Source of the DNA: Archaeoglobus sp.
Lineage (GTDB): Archaea; Halobacteriota; Archaeoglobi; Archaeoglobales; Archaeoglobaceae
Assembly: GCA_017656505.1 (NCBI GenBank)
Contig: JACDNU010000020.1
Location: forward strand, 1 to 40,175
Length of the DNA: 40,175 nucleotides
Direction of reading: 5' to 3'
The notes under the pieces were generated by a model. The model worked only from the letters and a program-made list of their open reading frames with translations. It was not told where the DNA came from and did no database searches. Position 1 is the stretch's first letter. Every line of letters starts with the position of its first letter. Position numbers and translations under genes: made by a program. Positions 25,351-33,238 of this stretch are shown here, piece by piece.

Positions 25351-26334
25351 ATGGATGTCAGAAGACTTCAGTTCATAGGCGGCTCTAGCTACATGATCAG
25401 TATCCCGAAAAACTGGGTTAGAAACAACAATCTCGAGCAGGGGGATGAGATAGTCCTTAACGTGGAGGATGAGTGCATACTCATCGTTCCCAAAAAGATA
25501 TCTGAGTCCTCGAAAATTATTAAAGGGCATGTCAGGGGATTGCAGCAGTACGATGAGGAATTTCTGAGGAGGTTCATCTACGCCATTTATATCCAAGGGC
25601 TGGACGAGATAGTGATCGAGGATGATAAGATTACACCAAGAATTCTAACGAAGATTAGCGAGATCGTTCGATCGATGATCGGGATGGAGATCATCTACGC
25701 CCAGGACGGCAAGATCGTACTCAGATGCATGAACACTCCAGACTTTGATTTCAACGGCGTGCTAAGGAGAATGTATCAGATAATCGAATCGATGATCGAT
25801 GGAATTATCGAAAGCATTGAAACAAAAGACGAGAGAGCTTTAGAGGAGATAAAGTACTTCGAGGTTGATCTGGACAGGCTTTACTTGTTGGCTTTAAGGG
25901 AGCAGCACAGAAGGGTTAAGGAGCTTTCCATTTCTGTGAAATGGCATGATCTCAGGATGATAATCGGAGCAAGAATGGTGACCAAACTGATAGAGGAGAT
26001 TGCAGATTCCCTCAGAGATTTCTCTATTTACGTGAAAGGCTTATCCGACGCCAATGAGCTTATAAAGGTACTCAAAGAAATAAAAACCGCATTCTCAGAA
26101 ATGCTTAAGGCTTATACAGAGTCAAATCTAGGTATGTCTGAAAAGGTAATAAAGGACACCGACCGATTGCTTTTGGAAATAAGGAATCTCGAATTGCCCG
26201 GGGGAGAAATAAACTACAGAATGGCTCTCGAAACGCTCAAAGAAGTTTGCAAGAATATAAAATCCATAGGTGAGGTTTCCTTCAACAGAAGTGTAAGGGA
26301 AATGATGGCCCAAGAAAGTAAACACGTGGTTTAA
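25351..26334 (+). CDS. AbrB-PhoU domain regulator
   Basis: A 327-residue protein with an N-terminal SpoVT/AbrB swapped-hairpin DNA-binding domain (RRLQFIGGSSYMISIPKNWVRNNNLEQGDEI) and, from about residue 110, two PhoU-like helical bundles (for example YQIIESMIDGIIESIETKDERALEEIKYFEVDLDRL). PhoU proteins tune phosphate uptake; the archaeal AbrB-PhoU form probably joins sensing and DNA binding, but no pst genes are visible here. A CATTTAAGTTT box (about 25319-25329) lies 26-27 bases before the ATG. It is divergent from the TS-like gene across a 237-base gap. Confidence 0.9.
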   Translation: MDVRRLQFIGGSSYMISIPKNWVRNNNLEQGDEIVLNVEDECILIVPKKISESSKIIKGHVRGLQQYDEEFLRRFIYAIYIQGLDEIVIEDDKITPRILTKISEIVRSMIGMEIIYAQDGKIVLRCMNTPDFDFNGVLRRMYQIIESMIDGIIESIETKDERALEEIKYFEVDLDRLYLLALREQHRRVKELSISVKWHDLRMIIGARMVTKLIEEIADSLRDFSIYVKGLSDANELIKVLKEIKTAFSEMLKAYTESNLGMSEKVIKDTDRLLLEIRNLELPGGEINYRMALETLKEVCKNIKSIGEVSFNRSVREMMAQESKHVV

Positions 26335-26379
26335 GCCAAAGCTAAGCCATAACTTATACATCAATCTTTTTTGTCAAAG

Positions 26380-26919
26380 TCAAAAAGAGTCATAAACCTT
26401 TTCTTTCCTCAAATATTCCCCTCGATCCACTAAATTCTCAACAACAACCCTGTCCTTCTCAACACTTCTCAGCTTATCCGCTTCGTATCTACTTTTTCCT
26501 ATTCCGAGGATATCTCCCGCTTTGTTGCAAACGAACACAATATCGTTTTCCTTGATGTCAGGAGTCGCTTTAACAACAGATTCGGAAAAAATGTCCCTGC
26601 CATAAAGAAAGAGCATTTCACCCCTATCGTTAACGTAAATCCTTTTCTTCTTCTTTTTTACTAGAAAGAAGGTTCCTTCAACAGTAAACCTGAATCTTCG
26701 ACCCACCTCTCCCAGTTTCAGCCCAGCAAAAAGTGGTTTGATGTCTTTCTCTTTAAGAAAATCGTAAAGAAAATCGTACAGCTCTTCTGATAATAAGTAA
26801 ACCTCCCTTTTCTTTGACTCCAGAACCGCTACCTTCCCCTGAACATCTGAACCGAAATACTTCATCGCCGATTCAATTACTTTTGCTTCCTTCTTTTTAG
26901 GCTCTCTGAATTGGATCAT
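26380..26919 (-). CDS. Nip7-like PUA-domain protein
   Basis: A 179-residue protein with a pre-PUA domain (about 1-90) and a C-terminal PUA domain (about 92-165), with the Nip7-like run MLFLYGRDIFSESVVK, DIVFVCNKAGDILGIGKSRYEA and the end RGEYLRKE. In eukaryotes Nip7 joins pre-rRNA processing for the large ribosomal subunit; archaeal homologues bind RNA through the PUA fold. A run of basic residues (KKKKKR) sits at the domain junction. The gene is convergent with the AbrB-PhoU gene. Confidence 0.88.
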   Translation of the reverse strand: MIQFREPKKKEAKVIESAMKYFGSDVQGKVAVLESKKREVYLLSEELYDFLYDFLKEKDIKPLFAGLKLGEVGRRFRFTVEGTFFLVKKKKKRIYVNDRGEMLFLYGRDIFSESVVKATPDIKENDIVFVCNKAGDILGIGKSRYEADKLRSVEKDRVVVENLVDRGEYLRKEKVYDSF

Positions 26920-26971
26920 TTAAATCATTTGAGTTATCTGAGCATAAAAATTGGTTTACAATTCAAATTGC

Positions 26972-27370
26972 TTAAACCTGTTTAAACTTGTCTTCAATCT
27001 TCTTAATCGCTTTGATCACGTTAAAATAGTCTCCATCGATTCTGAAGCTCTCCACCGTATTCAGCACGACATCTTTTCCAACGTGTTTCTCAAGTTTGTC
27101 TCTTAACCTTTCGGGTAGGACAACTTCCCCATTCGGGCTTAGATGTGCTGGAAGACCGACGATTCTGAAGCTCTTTCTTAGGAAATAAGGTGGATTTCTC
27201 TCATCCAAGATTTTTATTCTCGCCTCTGTCTCACCGACTATTATAGAGGTGTTGAGGTGCAATGCTTCCTCGTTTATACCGAGTTCCCTTTTTCCTACCT
27301 CTTCTGTAAAGCCACCCAGCTTACTGACATACGTTTCCGCCAACACCTCTATTGGATATGCATACATCAA
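26972..27370 (-). CDS. protein of unknown function
   Basis: A 132-residue soluble protein that I do not recognise. Its first half is hydrophobic-alternating (TSIIVGETEARIKILDERNPPYFLRK), then GEVVLPERLRDKLEKHVGKDVVL resembles an AbrB-like or structural hairpin segment, but not well enough to call. No signal or metal motif is seen. A TATA-like box (minus-strand AAATTTATATGG, 27392-27403) lies 27 bases before the ATG at 27370, which supports this start and leaderless expression; Met2 is the alternative. It is separated by 52 bases from the Nip7-like gene and may be co-transcribed with it. Confidence 0.65.
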   Translation of the reverse strand: MMYAYPIEVLAETYVSKLGGFTEEVGKRELGINEEALHLNTSIIVGETEARIKILDERNPPYFLRKSFRIVGLPAHLSPNGEVVLPERLRDKLEKHVGKDVVLNTVESFRIDGDYFNVIKAIKKIEDKFKQV

Positions 27371-27422
27371 TTTAAAGGGTTGTGCAACTCCATATAAATT
27401 TATTCCGGATTTCCATGAGATC

Positions 27423-27438
27423 TAAATTCCGGAATTTA
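27423..27438. promoter_or_regulatory. 16-base perfect palindrome TAAATTCCGGAATTTA
   Basis: A perfect 16-base palindrome, 53-68 bases upstream of the leftward unknown gene and about 90-130 bases upstream of tsaC. ATTCCGGA recurs at about 27411-27418, so there may be two half-sites. It is a plausible operator for a dimeric regulator. Confidence 0.4.
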
Positions 27439-27470
27439 AAGTAATCTAACAGGTCTAAAATTAAGCCCAC

Positions 27471-27490
27471 TTAAGCTTAATTAAGCTTAA
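27471..27490. promoter_or_regulatory. 20-base palindrome/direct repeat TTAAGCTTAA x2 at the tsaC promoter
   Basis: TTAAGCTTAA occurs twice in tandem; each copy is itself a palindrome, so the whole is a 20-base perfect palindrome. Its right end merges with a TATA-like GCTTAAAAAC that could serve tsaC. Confidence 0.4.
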
Positions 27491-27549
27491 AAACAAACTG
27501 GTAAAAGGGAGAAAAGGAAGAGGGAATGAGGAAAAGAATGGGGAAGAGA

Positions 27550-28563
27550 ATGCAAACGGAAATACTGAAAGTGGATCCGAAAAATCCTGAGAAAGAAAAA
27601 CTCGAAAAAGCAGCAGAAGTCATTAGAGAGGGTGGACTTGTAGCCTTTCCTACCGAAACTGTTTACGGATTGGGGGCAAACGCTTTGGATAAAAAAGCGG
27701 TCACGAAAATTTTCAGAGCGAAGCAGAGGCCAATGGATAACCCATTGATAGTCCACATCTCGGATATGGGGATGGCAAGGCGAATAGCCGAGCTTAACGA
27801 GGTTGCAGAAAAACTTGCCAAAGAGTTCTTTCCCGGACCTTTAACGCTCGTTGTTCCCAAAAAAGAGGTTGTTCCCGCAGAAGTTACAGCAGGTTTGGAT
27901 ACGGTTGCAATAAGAATGCCTTCCCACCCAATTGCATTAAAGCTTATCGAGGCGGCAAAGGTTCCGATCGCAGCTCCTTCAGCTAATCTCGCAGGAAAAC
28001 CGAGCCCAACGAAAGCCGAACACGTAATCGAAGATCTTTATGGCAGGATTGACCTGATAATCGATGGTGGGGAGACGAACATAGGGGTTGAGTCAACTGT
28101 ATTGGATACGACGACGCTGGAGATTCTAAGGCCGGGCGGTTTACCGATAGAAGAGATTCGCAAGCTGGTGGATGTGAAGGTTTTCAAAGGAAAAGTTGAG
28201 GTTGCCAAATCACCTGGCATGAAGTACAGGCATTATGCTCCAGATGCAGAACTCATAGTTTTCTACGGAAAAAGGGATGATGTGGTAGAGAAAATCAAAA
28301 AGTTGAGCGGGGAGCTTGTGAGAAAGGGATTAAGAGTCGGAATCGCTGCCACAAATTTGCAACCGTACTCAGAGCTAAACGCAGAGGTAATTGAGCTTGG
28401 AAATTCGATCGAGGAGGTCGCAAAGAATCTTTTCTCATGTTTAAGAGAATTAGATAAGAAAGCCGATGTCATTATCGCTGAAGGTGTGGAGGAGAAAGGT
28501 ATCGGATTAGCTGTTATGAACAGGCTGATGAAAGCATCGGCTGGAAAATTCTATAGGGTTTAG
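27550..28563 (+). CDS. tsaC: threonylcarbamoyl-AMP synthase (TsaC/Sua5)
   Basis: TsaC2/Sua5 type, 337 residues from the ATG chosen. It makes threonylcarbamoyl-AMP from threonine, bicarbonate and ATP, the first step of t6A37 in ANN-decoding tRNAs. The YrdC domain is clear: GGLVAFPTETVYGLGANA, IFRAKQRPMDNPLIVHI, PSANLAGKPSPT and GVESTVLD; a Sua5 C-terminal domain follows a linker with SPGMKYRHYAPDA. In-frame ATGs at 27526 and 27538 lie 12 and 24 bases upstream inside a 12-base repeat and have their own purine-rich sites; I prefer 27550 because the protein then starts MQTEILKVDP like the family. Confidence 0.95.
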   Translation: MQTEILKVDPKNPEKEKLEKAAEVIREGGLVAFPTETVYGLGANALDKKAVTKIFRAKQRPMDNPLIVHISDMGMARRIAELNEVAEKLAKEFFPGPLTLVVPKKEVVPAEVTAGLDTVAIRMPSHPIALKLIEAAKVPIAAPSANLAGKPSPTKAEHVIEDLYGRIDLIIDGGETNIGVESTVLDTTTLEILRPGGLPIEEIRKLVDVKVFKGKVEVAKSPGMKYRHYAPDAELIVFYGKRDDVVEKIKKLSGELVRKGLRVGIAATNLQPYSELNAEVIELGNSIEEVAKNLFSCLRELDKKADVIIAEGVEEKGIGLAVMNRLMKASAGKFYRV

Positions 28564-28654
28564 TGGTTACAAGTTTTAGTAAAGGTTAGTCCAGAACCTT
28601 GGCCCAGAACCCAGAACAAAAGAATTATATCCTTTCCGCAGCTATTGAAAATTG

Positions 28655-29152
28655 ATGTGGGAGAAAATTCTGGAAAAATTCGATAGATACCCCTCTCAAA
28701 TTGCTGTTGTCCGCGAATTCCTGAGGTTTGGAATTTCGGTTAAAGATGGAAAAGCTTACTGCGGGAATATCGAGCTGATACCCACAAAAATTGCCGATGC
28801 TGTAGGAGTCGACAGGAAGGTTGTTGTCTCCGCCATTCAGAACATCGAGAGAGACGAGGAGCTCAGAAGAGTCTTTTCATCTCTCAAACCGGTCGCGAAT
28901 ATCGCTGATGTTGCAAGATTCTATAATTATGGAGTGCTCGAGATATATGCTCAGAGCAAGAAAATAGGTATAGTCTCTGGAGTGACCTCCGTTTTAGCAA
29001 GAGAGGGGATTTCAATCAGATACATCCTCGCTGAGGATCCCGAGCTAAGTGTCGAGTCAAAGCTCACGATAGTAACGGAGACGAAAGTTCCCGGGAGACT
29101 TGTGGATGAGTTTCTAGAAGTTGAGGGTGTTGAGAAGGTAGTAATAAGCTGA
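28655..29152 (+). CDS. ACT-domain HTH regulator of amino acid metabolism
   Basis: A 165-residue protein with an N-terminal HTH (IPTKIADAVGVDRKVVVSAIQNI) and a C-terminal ACT domain (LEIYAQSKKIGIVSGVTSVLAREGISIRYILAEDPEL, then LTIVTETKVPGRLVDEFLEVEGVEKV). It matches the archaeal family called predicted regulator of amino acid metabolism (COG2150, from memory). The ATG at 28655 is 28 bases after GAATTATATC (28622-28631), so a leaderless transcript starting at the ATG is likely; the TTG at 28652 is the other in-frame start. Confidence 0.88.
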   Translation: MWEKILEKFDRYPSQIAVVREFLRFGISVKDGKAYCGNIELIPTKIADAVGVDRKVVVSAIQNIERDEELRRVFSSLKPVANIADVARFYNYGVLEIYAQSKKIGIVSGVTSVLAREGISIRYILAEDPELSVESKLTIVTETKVPGRLVDEFLEVEGVEKVVIS

Positions 29153-29180
29153 TTAGGTTTAAAATTTTATAAATTATAAA

Positions 29181-29431
29181 TTATTTAAAAAGATACGGCC
29201 AGTCCTTGGATTCAACAAGAGCGTCAACGTCCATGGATAATATATCCTCAAGTTTTTCAAAAATTGCCTTAACTCTTTTTGACTTTTTTTATGAGTTTTA
29301 TATAGATTACATTTATAACCCCTAATAGCTCCCCTTCCCTGATTAGACCATCTTGGATTGGAAGAAACATATTGCGTACAGCTTTTGGGACTGAAAAGAA
29401 GAATCGAACCTTGGCTGATCGAAATAAAAAG
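29181..29431 (-). pseudogene. broken small ORF downstream of trkH
   Basis: After the TrkH stop, the same minus-strand frame gives a protein-like run (VRFFFSVPKAVRNMFLPIQ, DGLIREGELLGVINVIYIKL) that stops shortly after an A7 run near 29284-29290. One frame over, another run follows (SKRVKAIFEKLEDILSMDVD, then ALVESKDWPYLFK) to TAA at 29181. Joined across the A7 run they give a single product of about 80 residues with no clear start. I cannot name it. A homopolymer length error, or a decayed gene, would explain the split. Confidence 0.35.
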
Positions 29432-29433
29432 GA

Positions 29434-30873
29434 TCACCACCTTTCCCTCCAGAATGAGGGGATGAAAAGGGAGAAAACCGTGAAAATTTCAAGCCTCCCC
29501 GCCCACATGTTGAAGAAGAGAACTATCTTTACAAAAGGGTGCAAGGCAGAGTAGCTTTCAGATGCTCCAACCGCACCAAGCCCCGGACCGACATTTCCCA
29601 TTGTCGCAGCAACGGCCGAGGCAGCAGAAATAATATCAAGTCCAAAGAAAGAGATTAAAATCGTTGAAATTGAGAAAATAAGAACGTAAAGTACAAAAAA
29701 CGCTGCCACATCATCTATCACATCTTTTTTGAGAGTCTCCTTTCCCAGTTTAACAACTCTTGCCGTTCTTGGTTCAGCTTCCTTGAGAATCTGATGGATC
29801 GAATACTTTGCAAGCACGAGGATCCTTATTACCTTCATCCCACCACCAGTTGATCCCGAACAGCCACCTACGAACATGAGAGCAAGCAAGACGAGCCTTG
29901 CTCCATCACCCCACCGATCGAAATCAAAATTCGTGTAGCCGGTTGTTGTCATGATAGATATGGCATTGAAGGCTGAGTGTCTGAAATTTGTAAGAATGTC
30001 TTCATTGCCGAGATTCAAAGCTGTAATTAGAATTATTGCGAAAAGCAAAATGGCTGTGTAAAATCTAAATTCAGGGTCCTTGAAAAGTCTCGGACTCCCC
30101 TTTAAAAGATAGTAATGGAGGGCAAAGTTGGCTCCTGCTAAAAACATAAAGATTGAGATTATCAGCTCAACTACCGGACTTCTGAAGTATGCTACACTTT
30201 GCGTGTGCGTTGAAAAACCACCGGTGCTTAGAGTTGTGAAGGCATGATTCACCGCATCGTAAAAGCTCACACCTGCGAGGTAAAGAAGGGAGATTTCTAC
30301 AACTGTAAAGAGAAGATAGATCGCCCATAGCCTAATCGCCGTGTCTTTAAGTCTAGGTGTTAGTTTGCTGACAGTTATACCCGGTACTTCTGCGGGGAGC
30401 AAGGCATAACCGCGGGTTGCTATTGAGGGGAAAACAGCCACGAATAAAACTATGATTCCCATTCCACCGATCCATTCCGTCATACTCCGCCAGAGGAGGA
30501 TGGATTTTGGAAGAACTTCAATCTTGTCGTAGATTGTTGCCCCGGTCGTTGTAAAGCCCGACATCGATTCAAATAAAGCGTCAACAATGCCCGTTCCAAC
30601 CATTACATACGGAATTGCTCCCAAGATGCTTATAAAGAGCCATCCAAGCCCAACTATCGCAAATCCTTCCTTGTATCTGAAAACATCGCTCTTCGGTTTT
30701 ACCGAGAAAAGGATTATCCCCAAAACTACTGAAGCGATAACCGAGTATAAAAAGGGCCTAAGAGGTTCGTGATAGTAGTAAGCAGTGAGGATCGGAAGGG
30801 AGTAAAGAAAAGAGAAATAGATGATCATTCTGCCGAGAAAGTTGAAAACCAAACCTTTGTTCATGGATATCAC
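29434..30873 (-). CDS. trkH: TrkH-type potassium uptake channel
   Basis: A 479-residue TrkH/KtrB-type potassium translocator. It has four pore-loop repeats with filter glycines: FTTTGATIYD, LSTGGFSTHT, TTTGYTNFD and GNVGPGLGAVG, between paired helices. It should import K+ when gated by the cytosolic RCK-domain protein TrkA, encoded just upstream with a 4-base ATGA overlap. TM content and length are normal for archaeal TrkH. A possible broken small ORF follows its stop codon. Confidence 0.95.
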   Translation of the reverse strand: MISMNKGLVFNFLGRMIIYFSFLYSLPILTAYYYHEPLRPFLYSVIASVVLGIILFSVKPKSDVFRYKEGFAIVGLGWLFISILGAIPYVMVGTGIVDALFESMSGFTTTGATIYDKIEVLPKSILLWRSMTEWIGGMGIIVLFVAVFPSIATRGYALLPAEVPGITVSKLTPRLKDTAIRLWAIYLLFTVVEISLLYLAGVSFYDAVNHAFTTLSTGGFSTHTQSVAYFRSPVVELIISIFMFLAGANFALHYYLLKGSPRLFKDPEFRFYTAILLFAIILITALNLGNEDILTNFRHSAFNAISIMTTTGYTNFDFDRWGDGARLVLLALMFVGGCSGSTGGGMKVIRILVLAKYSIHQILKEAEPRTARVVKLGKETLKKDVIDDVAAFFVLYVLIFSISTILISFFGLDIISAASAVAATMGNVGPGLGAVGASESYSALHPFVKIVLFFNMWAGRLEIFTVFSLFIPSFWRERW

Positions 30874-32186
30874 AGAAAGCGCTTTTCCACTTTCTCAACC
30901 TCATCCCATGGGGCAAAGATGAGCAATCTATCTCCTTTCTGAATCTCAGTCTCACCCCTCGGAATTAAGCAGTCCTCACCCCTGAGTATCCCCCCTATGA
31001 TTGCCCTCTTAGGTATCTTCAGGTCCTTGACTTTTTTCCCAGAAAGCTTGTCCTTCGTAATCTGAACCTCAAAGACTACTGCCTCCCCTTTTTCGATTTC
31101 TGCCAGAGTTTCAACCTCCATAAGGCGGAGATGTCTCAAAACTTCAACGTAGGTTATGGTCCTTGGAGAAAGAACGACATCCACTCCAACCTTCTCGAAA
31201 AGTTTCATGTAGCTTCCCTTGCTAACCTGAGAGATAGCTTTCTTGGCCCCGAGACTTTTTGAGAGGAGTGACAAAAGAAGATTTTTCTCATCACTTTCGG
31301 TGCATGCTACAACAACGTCAGATTTCCCTATATCTTCCTCGTGGAGGAAATCAAGGTCTGTGGGATCCCCTATAATCACCTTAACCCTCTGGAAGATCGA
31401 GCAAAGGTTTTCGCAAACTTCTGGACGGGGATCTATCAGCTTTATGTTGAGGTTGCTCGAATCCAGAATTTTAGCCAGATATCCTCCAACAGTCCCTCCT
31501 CCGAAAACCACAACATTTCTTGGAAGCCTAGCCTCGAATAGCCTCTGCACCGACAATAAATTCTCAGATTTTCCGACAACAGAAATTCTGTCGTTGGCCT
31601 CGATTTCCGTGTCTCCACGGGGGACTATTAGTTTCCCTTCACGATATATGGCTGTGAGGATTATGTTTTCGGGCAGAGGTATTTCGCTTACCTTCTTCCC
31701 CACGACAGGAGAGTTCTCGTCCACCTCCATCTCAATCAAATTGAGCTTTCCTCCGCTGAGGGAAACGAAGTCTACTGCTCCGCTGAAAGTTATGATGTTC
31801 GCCATCGCCCTTGCGAGAACGAGCTGGGGGCATATAATCAGATCGAAACCCAGAGGGTGGTTTTTCACATAGGGCTTGTCCACGTATTCAGGATTTCCGA
31901 CCCTGACTATCGTTTTCCTTGCCCCCAGTTTCTTTGCTGCAATGCCGGAAAGCAGATTGATTTCATCATTTCCTGTGACGCCAAGAAAGATTTCGGCCTT
32001 TTCCACCCCTGCCCTTCTCAAAACCTTGAGGTTTGCAGCGTTACCTCTAACTACCTCAACGTTTAATTTTTCTATTTCCTCTATCTTCTTCTCATCGTTT
32101 TCTATTACAAAAACATCATACTTGTTTGAAAGGGCCTTTGCAACGTTGTATCCTACCTCTCCAGCCCCTGCAACGACTATGTGCAT
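30870..32186 (-). CDS. trkA: TrkA potassium-uptake regulatory protein, two RCK units
   Basis: A 438-residue gating subunit with two RCK units, each a Rossmann TrkA-N domain plus TrkA-C domain. The first GxGxxG is GAGEVGYNVAKAL near residue 6; the second is FGGGTVGGYLAKIL near 225. The acidic end of the nucleotide pocket shows as VFVIENDEKKIEEIE. It binds NAD(H) or nucleotides and regulates TrkH. A TATA-like AATTATAAG near 32211 lies about 26 bases before the ATG, so the trkAH transcript seems leaderless. Confidence 0.95.
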   Translation of the reverse strand: MHIVVAGAGEVGYNVAKALSNKYDVFVIENDEKKIEEIEKLNVEVVRGNAANLKVLRRAGVEKAEIFLGVTGNDEINLLSGIAAKKLGARKTIVRVGNPEYVDKPYVKNHPLGFDLIICPQLVLARAMANIITFSGAVDFVSLSGGKLNLIEMEVDENSPVVGKKVSEIPLPENIILTAIYREGKLIVPRGDTEIEANDRISVVGKSENLLSVQRLFEARLPRNVVVFGGGTVGGYLAKILDSSNLNIKLIDPRPEVCENLCSIFQRVKVIIGDPTDLDFLHEEDIGKSDVVVACTESDEKNLLLSLLSKSLGAKKAISQVSKGSYMKLFEKVGVDVVLSPRTITYVEVLRHLRLMEVETLAEIEKGEAVVFEVQITKDKLSGKKVKDLKIPKRAIIGGILRGEDCLIPRGETEIQKGDRLLIFAPWDEVEKVEKRFL

Positions 32187-32329
32187 CTAAACCCGATACC
32201 ACATCTTATAATTAAACTTTTACCTTTTCGAATTCAGAAATCGTATTTTTCGGGAAAGATCGTGCAGAGATTATGCCTAAATTATACCTAGGTTATATCC
32301 AAAACCCAGATGAATTGTTCAGCTATCAT

Positions 32330-33124
32330 CTAGCTTTTACCTCTCTCCATGAGCTTGGCAAGCAGGATGCTGAGCTCGTACATCGCTGCAACCAAAGCCA
32401 AAATGACGATTTGGCTTATGCCTGAGATGTCGAAAGTTATGTTCGTTGCCAAGATGAAGATTGCAATGTAAACTATTATTCGCTTCCCCTTCAACCAGTT
32501 CGAGTCAATAAGCCCAAGTTTTACGGAGATTAAAGCCAAGACAGGAATCTGGAATGTGAGTCCAAAAGCGAAGAAGATTTTAAAGGCTCCATAGAGTGTT
32601 CTCTTGACAGATAAATGCGGTTCAGCCCCGAAATAGGGCACAACAGCCCACGAATAAAGCTTTGGAATTACGATGAAGTAAGCTATTCCGGTGCCAAGAA
32701 GAAAGAGGAGGTAGGAGAAGGGCAGAAAGGTCTTAACGAATTTTCTTTCATGCTCAAAAAGCCCGGGTTTCGCGAACTGATAAAGCTCGTAAACGAGGAA
32801 GGGATAGGTAGCAAAGATAACCAGAATTAGGGAGAAGATTAGTTGAGTTACTATCCACTCGGTTGGCGTGTAGATGACCATGTCCAGCCTTTGAAGGAAA
32901 AGCCCCTCCCAGAATTCCTTTATCAGGCGGGAAGAAAAGGGAAAAACAATGGCCATTCCGGCTATTATAACTATCAGAACCCTTACAGTCCTTTTTCTGA
33001 GTTCAGAAAGGTGCTCCCTTAGTTCCATCTCTCTGTCTTCCGGCGGTTCAGTCGGCTTCGATTCTGGCGATTCCACAAACCCAGTTGTTTCTCCGGCTTT
33101 ATATTTTTCCGGTTTTAGTTTCAA
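32330..33124 (-). CDS. tatC: Sec-independent protein translocase TatC
   Basis: TatC, 264 residues with six transmembrane helices, the twin-arginine signal receptor. The conserved MELREHLSELRKR lies near residue 33, followed by VYELYQFAKPGLFEHERKF with the family's conserved Pro-Gly-Leu and acidic residue. The start used is TTG, giving a polar 32-residue extension rich in Pro, Glu and Lys; Met33 would also give a functional-looking TatC. No tatA is in the window. The ferredoxin of the cytochrome operon carries a likely Tat signal. Confidence 0.93.
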   Translation of the reverse strand: MKLKPEKYKAGETTGFVESPESKPTEPPEDREMELREHLSELRKRTVRVLIVIIAGMAIVFPFSSRLIKEFWEGLFLQRLDMVIYTPTEWIVTQLIFSLILVIFATYPFLVYELYQFAKPGLFEHERKFVKTFLPFSYLLFLLGTGIAYFIVIPKLYSWAVVPYFGAEPHLSVKRTLYGAFKIFFAFGLTFQIPVLALISVKLGLIDSNWLKGKRIIVYIAIFILATNITFDISGISQIVILALVAAMYELSILLAKLMERGKS

Positions 33125-33145
33125 ATGAGCCCGAGAAGCATCACC

Positions 33146-33181
33146 TAAACGTCAAGAAACAGCACCTAAACGAGACCTAAC
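33146..33181. repeat. CACCTAAACG direct repeat
   Basis: CACCTAAACG occurs twice, 21 bases apart, in the gap between divergent tatC and thiolase genes, followed by a partial third copy ACCTAAC. Two-turn spacing suggests a possible regulator site; the evidence is weak. Confidence 0.3.
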
Positions 33182-33238
33182 AAGCTGGCAAGAACTCAAA
33201 CCAGAAGACTTAAAAAATAAGGTGAAAATTTCAATCGC

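Noticed and set aside
29174-29440. 88-codon minus-strand ORF beginning with GTG
   Set aside because: The neighbouring frames look more protein-like and this one is low in coding character; described as a broken ORF instead.
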